A stretch of 64,000 nucleotides of DNA, from assembly GCA_017427185.1 (NCBI GenBank), contig JAFRTJ010000030.1:124001-188000 (forward strand), in the 5' to 3' direction. The stretch is from Bacteroidaceae bacterium (GTDB lineage: Bacteria > Bacteroidota > Bacteroidia > Bacteroidales > Bacteroidaceae). Of the stretch, positions 51,855-61,271 are shown piece after piece. Both the position numbers and the translations under genes were made by a program. A model generated the notes under the pieces. The model searched no databases, was not told the origin of the DNA, and saw only the letters and a list, made by a program, of their open reading frames with translations. Within the stretch, counting starts at the first letter, position 1. Every line of letters starts with the position of its first letter.

Positions 51855-53687
51855 TTATTTGTTGTCTATCCATACTTTCATTTGTGATGGCTCACGATTG
51901 TCCCAACTGTAGTAGGGAATAAGGTTGTAATTGCCATTTGTAATACGATAAATGCCATTTAGCATATTATCCTGTTTTACTTGCCATTTGTCAGTAGTAG
52001 CGGAAATTTGCATACTTTCAAATATACCAGGATTGTCAATTTCTTCTGCGCAATATACTATGGGACCGCGTTGAATGGCACACTTGCCAACATCTTCCTT
52101 TACACGAGGGTCTGCATAAACATATTCTACAGGCATATCAATGTCAATGGTAATTTGGTCTCCTGCTTTCCATTTGTGGCTCACAATGGCATAACCCAAT
52201 TCTTGTTTGTATTCTGCTTTTTCCCCGTTGATGCACACCTCGAATGTCTTACTCCATGCGGGAATGTGCAGTCTTAGGTTACCTTTGAGTTTTTTCTTTA
52301 AAGTCAGTTGTGTATGACCTTCCCATGGATATTGAGTATTCATTTCCACTTCAACGTTCTGCTTGCCCATCTTGAACTTGGCAGAATTGCCAATATACAG
52401 GTTTACCCAAAGGGCATCATCGGAAGTTCCGTAAATATAATTGCCGATGGATGGGATGAAACGGCAGACATTGCTAGGACAGCAAGCACAGCCATACCAT
52501 TCCTGGCGATGATGGTCACCATGAGAAGCAAGTGGATTGACATAAAAGAATCGATCACCATTCAAACTAATTCCAGAGAGTACTCCGTTGTAAAGAGAAC
52601 GTTCCATGATGTCGGTATACTTTCCATCACCTGATGCTTCTGCCATGCGATGATTCCACAATACCATGCCAATGCTGGCACATGTCTCACAGTATGCCTG
52701 GAAGTTGGGTAGGTCGTATGGCTCAGAGAATCCTTCACTCATATATGCTACACCAATGCCGCCAGTTATATACATACGTGTATTAATAACGTCTTCCCAT
52801 ACTCTATTTAGAGCTTCCATGTAACCAGTTCCTTCAATATATGAATCAATGTCAGCCATTCCGCAGAAGAGATACATTGCACGAACTGCATGGCCATAAA
52901 TCTGGGTAAGATCCTTTACAGGATATATATCTTGGTAATGTCTCTTGTCCCATGGGATGTTTTCACGAACATTTATCTTACCCAGTTCATGTCCACGTTC
53001 CTCAAGCAACCAGTGTGAGAATTCCAAATATTTATGCTCACCCGTTACTTGATAGAGTTTTACTAATGCCAATTCAATTTCTTCATGACCAGGAACCCAT
53101 GTCCGCTTGTTTGGTCCAAAGAGTGTCATCATGTGGTCTGCCATATGCTGGCCAACATCCAAAAGGGTACGTTTACCTGTTGCTTTATAATAGGCAATGC
53201 CAGCTTCCAGCAGGTGTCCTGCACAATACATTTCGTGTTTGTCCATGTCGTTCCATCGGTTCTGAGGTTCTTGAATCGTAAAGAACGTATTGATGTATCC
53301 ATCGGACTGCTGCGCTGCAGCTATTTTTGCAATCCATTCATCTACTTTTTGTTCTAAAAGCGGATCTGGATTATTGACAAGGCTGTATGCCATACCTTCA
53401 ATGGCCTTATATACGTCACTGTCATCAAAAAAGATACCGCTATGAGGACCCTCTGGAATAGCTGCTTTCTCAAAATTGCGCATGCGTCCTGTCTTGTTCT
53501 CTATTTGGTCAATACAGACGCGTATAGTTTTTTCTGCATTGTTTTTGAGTCGAGGAGACCAAAATGCATCGTCAATGAATACTTGTGAAAAGTCTACTCG
53601 ATGCATCCGTTTGGTTAGTCTTTCTGAATTAGCATAACATATCAATCCTGTAGTCAGTAGAATAGTTGTCGTGAGGAATTGCTTCAT
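51855..53687 (-). CDS. GH127 beta-L-arabinofuranosidase-like enzyme
   Basis: 610 residues. The signal peptide is MKQFLTTTILLTTGLICYA. It has an (alpha/alpha)6 barrel followed by beta-sandwich domains. GH127 landmarks are VHVDIDDAFW-like IDDAFWSPRLKNNA near residue 38, CAGHLLEAGIAY (about 162), and YGCACCPSNVCR, the zinc-bound double-cysteine motif that includes the proposed catalytic Cys. The family (formerly DUF1680) cleaves beta-L-arabinofuranosides and related linkages. Export suggests a periplasmic action. First of the four-gene saccharide group. Confidence 0.87.
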   Translation of the reverse strand: MKQFLTTTILLTTGLICYANSERLTKRMHRVDFSQVFIDDAFWSPRLKNNAEKTIRVCIDQIENKTGRMRNFEKAAIPEGPHSGIFFDDSDVYKAIEGMAYSLVNNPDPLLEQKVDEWIAKIAAAQQSDGYINTFFTIQEPQNRWNDMDKHEMYCAGHLLEAGIAYYKATGKRTLLDVGQHMADHMMTLFGPNKRTWVPGHEEIELALVKLYQVTGEHKYLEFSHWLLEERGHELGKINVRENIPWDKRHYQDIYPVKDLTQIYGHAVRAMYLFCGMADIDSYIEGTGYMEALNRVWEDVINTRMYITGGIGVAYMSEGFSEPYDLPNFQAYCETCASIGMVLWNHRMAEASGDGKYTDIMERSLYNGVLSGISLNGDRFFYVNPLASHGDHHRQEWYGCACCPSNVCRFIPSIGNYIYGTSDDALWVNLYIGNSAKFKMGKQNVEVEMNTQYPWEGHTQLTLKKKLKGNLRLHIPAWSKTFEVCINGEKAEYKQELGYAIVSHKWKAGDQITIDIDMPVEYVYADPRVKEDVGKCAIQRGPIVYCAEEIDNPGIFESMQISATTDKWQVKQDNMLNGIYRITNGNYNLIPYYSWDNREPSQMKVWIDNK

Positions 53688-53711
53688 ATCGTTTGCTTGA
53701 TCTTTAATTAA

Positions 53712-55019
53712 TTATAGTCCGCTAAATTGGATTCCTTCGAATACTAGACTTGGAATCAAATCTCTTTCCCAGGGATCAGCATCATTTCCCAATTTTGATA
53801 GATTTTTCCATACCTTCAGCATATTGCCTGTGATATTCATTCCACTTAGGGGTTGGGTAATTTTGCCTCCATGTATTAAGTATCCTTCGATACCATACGA
53901 GAAGTTGCCTGTCGAAGAGTCGCAGTTTCCACCATTGAAATCTGTTACAAGGATACCTTCTCCAACTTCTTGAACAAGTTCATTTAGATTCATTCGCCCA
54001 GGTTGCATTATCAGATGGTGAGTGCCCTGTGTGGTAGGCTCCATTCCCAATTTCTTGCTATAGAGCGTATCTATAAAATAGGTACGCAAGATACCATGAT
54101 CAATGATTGTTCGACGCTGAGTAGCTACTCCGTCATAATCAAAATGACTTGCTCCTATGGTACCAGGAATTAAAGGGTCGTCTACAAGTTGTAGTACTGG
54201 TGAGGATACTTGTTGGTCAAGTTTGTCGTATAAAAACGATGTGTTTTGTTGCAGGGCTTGCCCACTCATGGCGTTTAGTATTGGTTGCAACAAGTAACCT
54301 GCAATGGGTGATTCCAAGATCATCGTGCAAGTCCTTCCTTGAATGGGTTTCTGGCCAATCTTTCTCAAAGTTCTCTCAAGGGCTATCTCTGCAACTCCAG
54401 AATGTGGCATATCATTGAAAAAGATGCGTGTCTCTCCCCATCCATCCATTGGATGCTGGCCATTTTCTCCTTCCACAGTAAGTATTGTACTCAGGGTACA
54501 CCGACTGTTTTCCTCATATCCGGAGAATCCATTACTTGTCAGAAAGCTAGCCTGATGCTGGTAGTCGGAATAGCGTGTTTGAATGCTGATGATGCGTCTG
54601 TCGCGATTTAAGGCTTGATTGTGATTCTCTTCAGCCAGATGAAGTTTGTCTATAGGATTCATCCTGTGGAGAGTGTCGTCGAAATTCTTCAATTCGGGTC
54701 CATCTCCCTTGTAATAGCGGCTAGGATCAGGTAAAGTGTGATTTCTATCTGGTTCCAAAATGGTTGTGTTTTCGATAGATTGGCGTATGAAAATCTTCAA
54801 TTCTTGCTGATCCAAATTATTTGTATAATAAAATCCATCGCGACCATCAATCAACAAGTTCAAGGCTAAAGAAGTAGCTGTGGCTTGCTGCAACTGCTCT
54901 GTTTGCCCGTTATGCAATACAATCGTCGTTTCATGGTTTTCCGCCAAGATAAGTTTGAAATCTATGTTCTCATAGGCAGAGAATTCGTCGGCAACAAAAT
55001 TCATAATGTCTGTTTTCAT
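53712..55019 (-). CDS. tldE: TldE/PmbA-family protein
   Basis: 435 residues, soluble. The family pattern includes the Gly-rich C-terminal VTDFNGGNCDSSTGNFSYGIEGYLI and the preceding RRTIIDHGILRTYFIDTLYSKKLG. It lacks the HExxxH zinc motif, as TldE does. TldD and TldE form a heterodimeric protease that degrades unfolded peptides and matures modified peptides in other bacteria; the tldD gene lies at 56432 on the other strand. The start is ATG 55019, with a promoter 129 bases upstream. The GH127 gene follows after 24 bases on the same strand, so read-through is possible. Confidence 0.88.
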   Translation of the reverse strand: MKTDIMNFVADEFSAYENIDFKLILAENHETTIVLHNGQTEQLQQATATSLALNLLIDGRDGFYYTNNLDQQELKIFIRQSIENTTILEPDRNHTLPDPSRYYKGDGPELKNFDDTLHRMNPIDKLHLAEENHNQALNRDRRIISIQTRYSDYQHQASFLTSNGFSGYEENSRCTLSTILTVEGENGQHPMDGWGETRIFFNDMPHSGVAEIALERTLRKIGQKPIQGRTCTMILESPIAGYLLQPILNAMSGQALQQNTSFLYDKLDQQVSSPVLQLVDDPLIPGTIGASHFDYDGVATQRRTIIDHGILRTYFIDTLYSKKLGMEPTTQGTHHLIMQPGRMNLNELVQEVGEGILVTDFNGGNCDSSTGNFSYGIEGYLIHGGKITQPLSGMNITGNMLKVWKNLSKLGNDADPWERDLIPSLVFEGIQFSGL

Positions 55020-55147
55020 TCGTCTTTTGTTTTAAACGCTCATCTCAACAATCTGCCTAACCAATATGCCAACTGCGTTGCAGAAGAAAAGAGGAAGAAT
55101 GATGAAAATGGACTCCTATGCATAGGTTCTATTGGTGTTTGAGTATG

Positions 55148-55155
55148 CAAAGATA
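55148..55155 (-). promoter_or_regulatory. tldE promoter -7 box
   Basis: The minus strand reads TATCTTTG followed by GCA. A leader of about 120 nt would separate it from the tldE ATG. Confidence 0.6.
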
Positions 55156-55198
55156 AGTTTTTTTTCTAAGAATCACATCCCAGATGAAATAAATTTCA

Positions 55199-55206
55199 TA
55201 ATTTTG
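55199..55206 (+). promoter_or_regulatory. fprA-tldD promoter -7 box
   Basis: TAATTTTG matches TAnnTTTG; the fprA ATG is at 55257. It is divergent from the tldE promoter 44 bases away. Confidence 0.5.
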
Positions 55207-55256
55207 TCTTACAAAAAACGAACAAAGAACAATGTATAATTTAATTTAAACTATTT

Positions 55257-56426
55257 ATGGAAATGAATGTGTCTTCAGACATCAAATATATTGGAGTCGA
55301 TGATCTGGATATCGATTTGTTTGAAAGTCAGTATGTTGTTCCAGAAGGAATGAGCTATAATAGCTATATGATATTTGATGAGAAAATAGCTATCCTGGAT
55401 ACTGTGGATGCAAGGAAGGCTACAGAGTGGCAACAGAATCTGTATCGGGCATTGGATGGTCGTATCCCTGACTATCTGATAGTTCAGCACATGGAACCTG
55501 ACCATGCTTCTCAGATAGCGTGGTTGATGGGGCAATATCCAGATTTGAAAGTTGTCCTCAGTCCTCAGGCTCTTAAGATGCTTCCCAATTTCTTTGAGCA
55601 AATTGATTTATCTGGCCGGACATATGTGGTAAAGGATGGAGATTGTTTGAAGTTGGGAATTCACACATTGCAGTTTATTAGTGCTCCTATGGTCCATTGG
55701 CCAGAGGTTATTATGACTTATGATTTGACTGATAAGGTACTTTTCAGTGCTGATGGATTTGGCAAGTTTGGTGCTATATGTAATGAGACCGATGATTGGG
55801 CTTGTGAGGCTCGCCGCTATTATTTTAATATTTGTGGTAAGTATGGCGTACAAGTTCAAAATGTAATGAAGAAAGCTGCTGCAGTAGACATTCAGACTAT
55901 TTGTCCTTTACACGGTCCAGTGCTTCGAGGTAAGGCACTTCATGAGTCACTTCGCCTTTATAATATTTGGAGTAAATATGATCCAGAGAGTGAAGGGGTG
56001 CTGATCGCATACGCCAGCATTCATGGTAATACAGCGAATGTCGCAAAGAAGTTTCAAGAAATACTTCAACAAAAAGGTGCCAAGAAGGTTGTGGTTTCCG
56101 ATTTGTCGCGATCAGATATGGCTGAAGTTATAGAAGATGCTTTCCGCTATCCTAATCTTATTGTTGCTGCTAGCAGTTACGATGCAGGTGTGTTTCCTGT
56201 AATGCACGATTTCCTTTATCATTTGCAGATTAAGAATTATCAGAAACGACGCTTTGGCATCATTGAAAATGGTTCATGGGCTCCAACGGCTGCCAAGACT
56301 ATGCATCGCATGATAGAAGAAATGAAAGATTGTGAAATTGTGGAACCCATTGTTTCTATTCGTAGTCATATGAAAGAGTCTGACATACCTCAATTGGAAG
56401 CATTGGCAGATTCAATTCTCGTTTAA
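55257..56426 (+). CDS. A-type flavoprotein (FprA-like NO/O2 reductase)
   Basis: 389 residues. The N-terminal metallo-beta-lactamase-type domain binds the di-iron centre through HMEPDHASQIAW (about 79-90) and further His/Asp ligands (SAPMVHWPE, FSADGFGKFG, CPLHGPVL). The C-terminal flavodoxin domain begins VLIAYASIHGNTANVAKKF (about 251-269) and binds FMN. These enzymes reduce O2 to water or NO to N2O and protect anaerobes. It is five bases from tldD and may be cotranscribed with it. Confidence 0.93.
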   Translation: MEMNVSSDIKYIGVDDLDIDLFESQYVVPEGMSYNSYMIFDEKIAILDTVDARKATEWQQNLYRALDGRIPDYLIVQHMEPDHASQIAWLMGQYPDLKVVLSPQALKMLPNFFEQIDLSGRTYVVKDGDCLKLGIHTLQFISAPMVHWPEVIMTYDLTDKVLFSADGFGKFGAICNETDDWACEARRYYFNICGKYGVQVQNVMKKAAAVDIQTICPLHGPVLRGKALHESLRLYNIWSKYDPESEGVLIAYASIHGNTANVAKKFQEILQQKGAKKVVVSDLSRSDMAEVIEDAFRYPNLIVAASSYDAGVFPVMHDFLYHLQIKNYQKRRFGIIENGSWAPTAAKTMHRMIEEMKDCEIVEPIVSIRSHMKESDIPQLEALADSILV

Positions 56427-56431
56427 ATTCC

Positions 56432-57808
56432 GTGTATCATTTTCCAATTACAAGAGAAACTCTAAGAGATGTCTTGTCTACTGCACTTGGACGAGGTGGA
56501 GAATACGCAGATATTTTTCTAGAGCATACTCTGGCAACTAATATTGTATTGCAGGATGGCTTGGTGAGCCAAGCTCATCAGGCTGTCATATTTGGAGCAG
56601 GTATACGTGTCATCTCAGGAAGTCAGACTGGATATGCATATACGATGGATCTGTCTCCTAACGCTATGCTTAATGCTGCCCGCTTTGCAGCCACTATTGG
56701 TTCTGGTGGTATTGTTGCTTATCCCTCCCATTCTGTTTCTCAGGTTTTTTGTACTGATTCTGTCCAAGTTTTGGAATCATGTGTTTCACGTCAATATCTT
56801 TTATTTATAGATCAGCTAGCTCGTTCGATGGACCCTCGTGTCATCCGTGTAAAAGCTACGATTTCACAGCGTATACAGGATGTTGAGTTGATTAATAGTT
56901 TAGGTGAATGTTTTGCAGATCAGCGACCTCGTGCCTCTATTATGATTTCTATCGTGATGCAACAGAATGGACAAACACAAATGGGGTATGCAACTCAAAT
57001 GCTCCAGATGGGTATTGATTTCTTTTCTGAACAACGAATCCGTGAGGTTGTGGAGGAAGCTGTGTCACGCACAGCTTTTTTATTCACAGCAAAGCAGATT
57101 AGAGGCGGAGAGATGCCTGTCGTAATGGCTGCAGGAGCAAGTGGAATCTTAATGCATGAGGCAATCGGACATAGTTTTGAGGCCGATTTCATTCGGACTG
57201 GCGAAAGTATTTTTGCTGACAAGATTGGAGAAATGATATGTGCCCCCTGTATCAACATCGTTGATGATGGCACAATGTCTTATGATGCAGGTTTTTTGCA
57301 TTTTGATGACGAAGGAGTACTAGGTGAGCGAACCGTGTTGGTGGATCATGGTCGCCTTAATAGTTATATGCATGATCGTATCACTGCCAAGTTCTATGGG
57401 GTAAAGCCTACAGGAAATGGGCGTCGTGAGAGTTTCCGCTACCCTCCTCAACCTCGTATGCGCAGCACATATATGTTAGAGGGTGATGCTTCTGAAGAGG
57501 ATATCATCCACAGTGTGAAACGTGGAATCTACGCGCAAACGTTTACTAATGGCCAAGTGCAGATTGGCGCAGGTGATTTCACATTCTTTATGAAACAAGG
57601 TTATCTCATTGAGAACGGACATCTCACTCAACCAATTCGAGACATGAACATTATAGGAAATGGTCCACGCGTTCTTAAGGATATCTCTATTGTGGGTAAC
57701 AATTTAAAGATAGATCACAGTGCATATATGTGTGGAAAGGGTGGACAAAGTATACCAGTTAGCCAAGGCTTACCTACTGTTCTTGTTAAAAGGCTGGTGG
57801 TAGGGTAG
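56432..57808 (+). CDS. tldD: Metalloprotease TldD
   Basis: 458 residues starting with GTG 56432, five bases after fprA. The zinc motif HEAIGHSFEAD (His and Glu ligands, about 238) follows the strand PVVMAAGASGILM. The C-terminal glycine-rich stretch is intact. It forms the catalytic subunit of the TldD-TldE protease with the product of the divergent gene at 53712. Normal family length. Confidence 0.9.
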   Translation: MYHFPITRETLRDVLSTALGRGGEYADIFLEHTLATNIVLQDGLVSQAHQAVIFGAGIRVISGSQTGYAYTMDLSPNAMLNAARFAATIGSGGIVAYPSHSVSQVFCTDSVQVLESCVSRQYLLFIDQLARSMDPRVIRVKATISQRIQDVELINSLGECFADQRPRASIMISIVMQQNGQTQMGYATQMLQMGIDFFSEQRIREVVEEAVSRTAFLFTAKQIRGGEMPVVMAAGASGILMHEAIGHSFEADFIRTGESIFADKIGEMICAPCINIVDDGTMSYDAGFLHFDDEGVLGERTVLVDHGRLNSYMHDRITAKFYGVKPTGNGRRESFRYPPQPRMRSTYMLEGDASEEDIIHSVKRGIYAQTFTNGQVQIGAGDFTFFMKQGYLIENGHLTQPIRDMNIIGNGPRVLKDISIVGNNLKIDHSAYMCGKGGQSIPVSQGLPTVLVKRLVVG

Positions 57809-57819
57809 AGCTATTTTTA

Positions 57820-59226
57820 TCAGAACTTAAAATATTTTTTTGCGTTGTAGTAGGATATGTCCTGAACCATCTGACGTATTCGAGGCATTTCTTCCACAGG
57901 GAGTTCACCATTTTCAATGTCACTTCCAATCAGGTTGCATAAGATCCTTCTAAAGTATTCGTGACGAGGGTACGAAAGGAATGATCGGCTATCTGTTAGC
58001 ATGCCAACGAATCGGCTTAATAGTCCTAATACGCTCAAAGCATTCAGTTGTTCTTCTATTCCATATTTTTGATCATTGAACCACCAGCCACTTCCGAATT
58101 GTATCTTGCCAGGATTTGGTCCTTCCTGGAAATTGCCTATCATGGTAGCCACCATATAGTTGTCAGCAGGATTGATGGTATATAAAATCGTTTGTGCCAG
58201 ATGACGCTCTTGATCTAATTTGTCTAAAAAACGTGCCATGTTGATGGCAGTGTTTGGGGTGCCAATGCTGTCATATCCCGTGTCTGGACCAATAGCGTGA
58301 AACATTCGAGTGTTATTATTGCGGATAGGTCCATAATGGAATTGTTGTGTCCAACCTGAGGCGGCATCTTGTCGTGCGAAATCTAGCATAAGAGACGACT
58401 TGAATTTTCGAGCTTCTTCGTTTGTCACTTCTTTGCCGTGGATTGCTTTCTGGAAAATGTCATTTACTTCTGTCTCGTTGTAATCTTCAGCATAAAATTC
58501 GTTGATTCCATGATCGCTTAATCTGCATCCCATTTCATTAAAGAAATCGTGTCGTTTTTGCAGGGCATCGATGAGGTCATGATAGGATTCAATGCTCATA
58601 TCACTTACCTCACTCAGTTTATCAATATATGCTTTGTAGGTTGCATGATTCTCTAATGCCATCGCCTTGTCTGGACGCCATGTGGGTAACATTTTTACTC
58701 GGAATCCGCTGTCATGAGTGATCTTGTGATATTTCAGGCTGTCGGTAGGATCATCTGTTGTACATACAATTTCCACGTTGTAGCGCATCATCAGCCCTCT
58801 GGCAGAAAACTCAGGTTGCTGTAGTTTCTCGTTACATTCCTCATAAATTTCGCGAGCAGTTTCAGGATTCAGCAATTTGCTTATTCCGAAAGCAGTTCGC
58901 AGCTCCATGTGGGTCCAGTGGTAATGAGGATTTCGCATTGTGTATGGGACAGTCTCTGCCCACTTAAGGAACTTCTCCAAGTCACTGGCGTCGCCTGTAA
59001 TGTATTTTTCGTCCACTCCATTAGTTCTCATTGAGCGCCATTTGTAATGGTCTCCTCCCAACCACAACTCTGTTAAATTTCTAAATTTATGGTCTTCTGC
59101 TACCATCTTTGGATCTAGGTGGCAATGGTAATCTATGATGGGCAGATTCTCAGCTTCTGAGTGAAACAATTCTTGGGCAGTAGGAGTTTCCAGCAAGAAA
59201 TTGTTATCCATAAAATTTTTTATCAT
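57820..59226 (-). CDS. uxaC: Glucuronate isomerase UxaC
   Basis: 468 residues, an amidohydrolase-fold enzyme. MIKNFMDNNFLLETPTAQELF matches the family N-terminus, and the metal motif IDYHCHLDP lies at about 31-39. Later landmarks are WRSMRTNGVDEKYITGDA and RNNNTRMFHAIGPDTGYDSIG. UxaC isomerises D-glucuronate to D-fructuronate and D-galacturonate to D-tagaturonate. Last gene of the hexuronate operon, 27 bases after uxuB. Confidence 0.95.
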   Translation of the reverse strand: MIKNFMDNNFLLETPTAQELFHSEAENLPIIDYHCHLDPKMVAEDHKFRNLTELWLGGDHYKWRSMRTNGVDEKYITGDASDLEKFLKWAETVPYTMRNPHYHWTHMELRTAFGISKLLNPETAREIYEECNEKLQQPEFSARGLMMRYNVEIVCTTDDPTDSLKYHKITHDSGFRVKMLPTWRPDKAMALENHATYKAYIDKLSEVSDMSIESYHDLIDALQKRHDFFNEMGCRLSDHGINEFYAEDYNETEVNDIFQKAIHGKEVTNEEARKFKSSLMLDFARQDAASGWTQQFHYGPIRNNNTRMFHAIGPDTGYDSIGTPNTAINMARFLDKLDQERHLAQTILYTINPADNYMVATMIGNFQEGPNPGKIQFGSGWWFNDQKYGIEEQLNALSVLGLLSRFVGMLTDSRSFLSYPRHEYFRRILCNLIGSDIENGELPVEEMPRIRQMVQDISYYNAKKYFKF

Positions 59227-59253
59227 AATACGTGCGTATTTAAGATTAGGATT

Positions 59254-60063
59254 TTACATGGTGAATATATTGAAACCGCCATCCACTACAGATACGGTGC
59301 CAGTAACAAAACTGGAGGCATCACTTATTAGGTAATGGATGGTACCGCATAGTTCTTCAGGTTTGCCGAAACGTTTAAAAGGAGTTTGTCGAATTACATC
59401 GTTTCCCCTCTCTGTTAATGATCCATCTGGATTGGTGAGTAATGCGCGATTCTGGTTTGTTAGGAAAAATCCAGGGGCGATAGCATTCACACGTATCTCA
59501 GGACAAAATTTTGTGGCAACTTCGTTTGCAAGAAAGGCAGTGAGATTGTTGATGGCTGCTTTTGCATTACCATATCCCATTACGCGAGTGAGTGGACGGA
59601 AGGATGCCATACTGCTGAAATTTACGATGCTTCCTTTATGTGCTTCTATCATGGGTTTTAAGAATACCTGTGTGGGGATGATAGTACCTGTCAGGTTCAC
59701 ATTGAGTACCTTCTGGAATTCCTCTATCTGGATATCCAAAAATGTCCCAGTTGGACTAATGGTAGCTCCTGGCATGTTTCCTCCCGCAGCATTGAGTAAT
59801 GCGTCCACTTTACCATATTTGTCAATTACTGCATCGCATACTCTCTGAACAGATTGGCTATCTGTCACGTCACATTGCATGAAGATTGCATCTCCTCCTT
59901 GTTGCTGAATATTTTCAGCCAGCTGCTTTCCCACCTCTTCTTTGCGTCCTAACAGCACGACATGAGCGCTCTCCATAGCCAAATATTTACCTATCTCACG
60001 ACCAAGGACTCCCGTTCCTCCCGTGATGACCACAACGTGGCCTTGAATGTTAAACAGATTCAT
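59254..60063 (-). CDS. uxuB: SDR-type D-mannonate oxidoreductase (fructuronate reductase)
   Basis: 269 residues, a classical short-chain dehydrogenase. The nucleotide motif is VVITGGTGVLGREIGKYLA (about 10-28), with NAAGGNMPG (about 91) and catalytic Ser, Tyr and Lys in FSSMASFRPLTRVMGYGNAKAA (about 146-167). It replaces the longer classical UxuB; SDR forms serving this step are known in Bacteroidetes and Thermotoga. The assignment rests on its place between uxuA and uxaC. It overlaps uxuA by 4 bases (ATGA). Confidence 0.85.
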   Translation of the reverse strand: MNLFNIQGHVVVITGGTGVLGREIGKYLAMESAHVVLLGRKEEVGKQLAENIQQQGGDAIFMQCDVTDSQSVQRVCDAVIDKYGKVDALLNAAGGNMPGATISPTGTFLDIQIEEFQKVLNVNLTGTIIPTQVFLKPMIEAHKGSIVNFSSMASFRPLTRVMGYGNAKAAINNLTAFLANEVATKFCPEIRVNAIAPGFFLTNQNRALLTNPDGSLTERGNDVIRQTPFKRFGKPEELCGTIHYLISDASSFVTGTVSVVDGGFNIFTM

Positions 60064-61241
60064 ATCTTATTCTCTTCTATTTCTCGTTTTACGGTTGCCA
60101 TCACTCCCTCTATTTGACCCAATGCGAGCATACGGCCATGAAAAGAATATCCAGCATTGTATCCCATCTTCTCGTCACCTAGCATCAGAGGTGCATGATC
60201 TACGCGCATGGGCAGGCCTGGATGTTTAGTCTCGAATATACGGACTAATTCAATAATGTTGGCTCTGCCACCTAAATGGCTGGCTTCTTTAAAATCGCCA
60301 TTAGGGAATACGTCAGTACTGCGTAAATGTACGAACCATGTTCTGTCAGCATATTTTAGAGCTAAGGCTGGCACATCGTTGTGAGCACCTGCACTAAGAG
60401 ATCCTGCACAGAAAGTCAACCCATTGTGGGGATTGGGTACAGCATTCAAGAACCATTCAATGTCTTTGTCACATGTGACGATTCTTGGAAGACCAAGAAT
60501 TTGAAGTGGAGGATCATCAGGATGTACACACATATTCATGTTCCATTCATTGCAGACAGGCATAATGGCCTGAAGGAAATATTTCATGTTCTCTCGCAAT
60601 TTCTTTGGGGTAATACCTTGATAAAGAGCTAGAAGTGAACGAAATATTTCAACGGGTTTATCATCGTCTTCCTTAATGTTCCCATTCACAAAGCCTTGAG
60701 TCTTGACTATTATGTTCTCCACGAGCCTGTGTTCATCTTCTAGAGTGAAAACCTTCTTCATTTCTTGTACCTTGGCAAGAGTCTCCTCTGTATAATCAGC
60801 TTCAGCACCATGTCGCTTGAGAATATTACAATCGAAATATGCGAATTCTGCATGGTTGAAGAAAAGGCTGCTTGTCCCATCTGGATTGGGGTTTTCAAGG
60901 TCTGTTCTCGCCCAGTCTAGAACCGGCATGAAATTGTAGCATATGGTGTGTATCCCAGCTTTACCCAAGTTGGCAAGACTTATTTTGTATTTCTCAATCA
61001 GTTCATCGCGATCTGGACCTCCATACTTGATGCTCTCACATACAGGCAAACTTTCCACTACGCTCCATCTCAAGCCATAGCTCTCGATGTATTCCTTCAG
61101 GTTTAGGATTGCCTCAAGAGGCCAAACTTCTCCATTGGGAATCTCATGCAAAGCTGTTACGATGCCTTCCACACCTATTTGTCTGAGCATGCTCAGGGTT
61201 ATCTTATCTTTTTTCCCAAACCAACGCCACGTCTTTTCCAT
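60060..61241 (-). CDS. uxuA: Mannonate dehydratase UxuA
   Basis: 393 residues. The family start is MEKTWRWFGKKDKITLSMLRQIGVEGIVTALHEIP. A TIM-barrel metal-dependent dehydratase, with NMCVHPDDPP (about 236-245), LTFCAGSLSAG (about 277) and the HLRSTDVFPNGDFKEASHLGG region. It converts D-mannonate to 2-keto-3-deoxygluconate. The KDG kinase and aldolase for the next steps are not in the window. Confidence 0.95.
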   Translation of the reverse strand: MEKTWRWFGKKDKITLSMLRQIGVEGIVTALHEIPNGEVWPLEAILNLKEYIESYGLRWSVVESLPVCESIKYGGPDRDELIEKYKISLANLGKAGIHTICYNFMPVLDWARTDLENPNPDGTSSLFFNHAEFAYFDCNILKRHGAEADYTEETLAKVQEMKKVFTLEDEHRLVENIIVKTQGFVNGNIKEDDDKPVEIFRSLLALYQGITPKKLRENMKYFLQAIMPVCNEWNMNMCVHPDDPPLQILGLPRIVTCDKDIEWFLNAVPNPHNGLTFCAGSLSAGAHNDVPALALKYADRTWFVHLRSTDVFPNGDFKEASHLGGRANIIELVRIFETKHPGLPMRVDHAPLMLGDEKMGYNAGYSFHGRMLALGQIEGVMATVKREIEENKI

Positions 61242-61271
61242 TAGCTCGAATTTAATTGAAAAATGTTTTTT

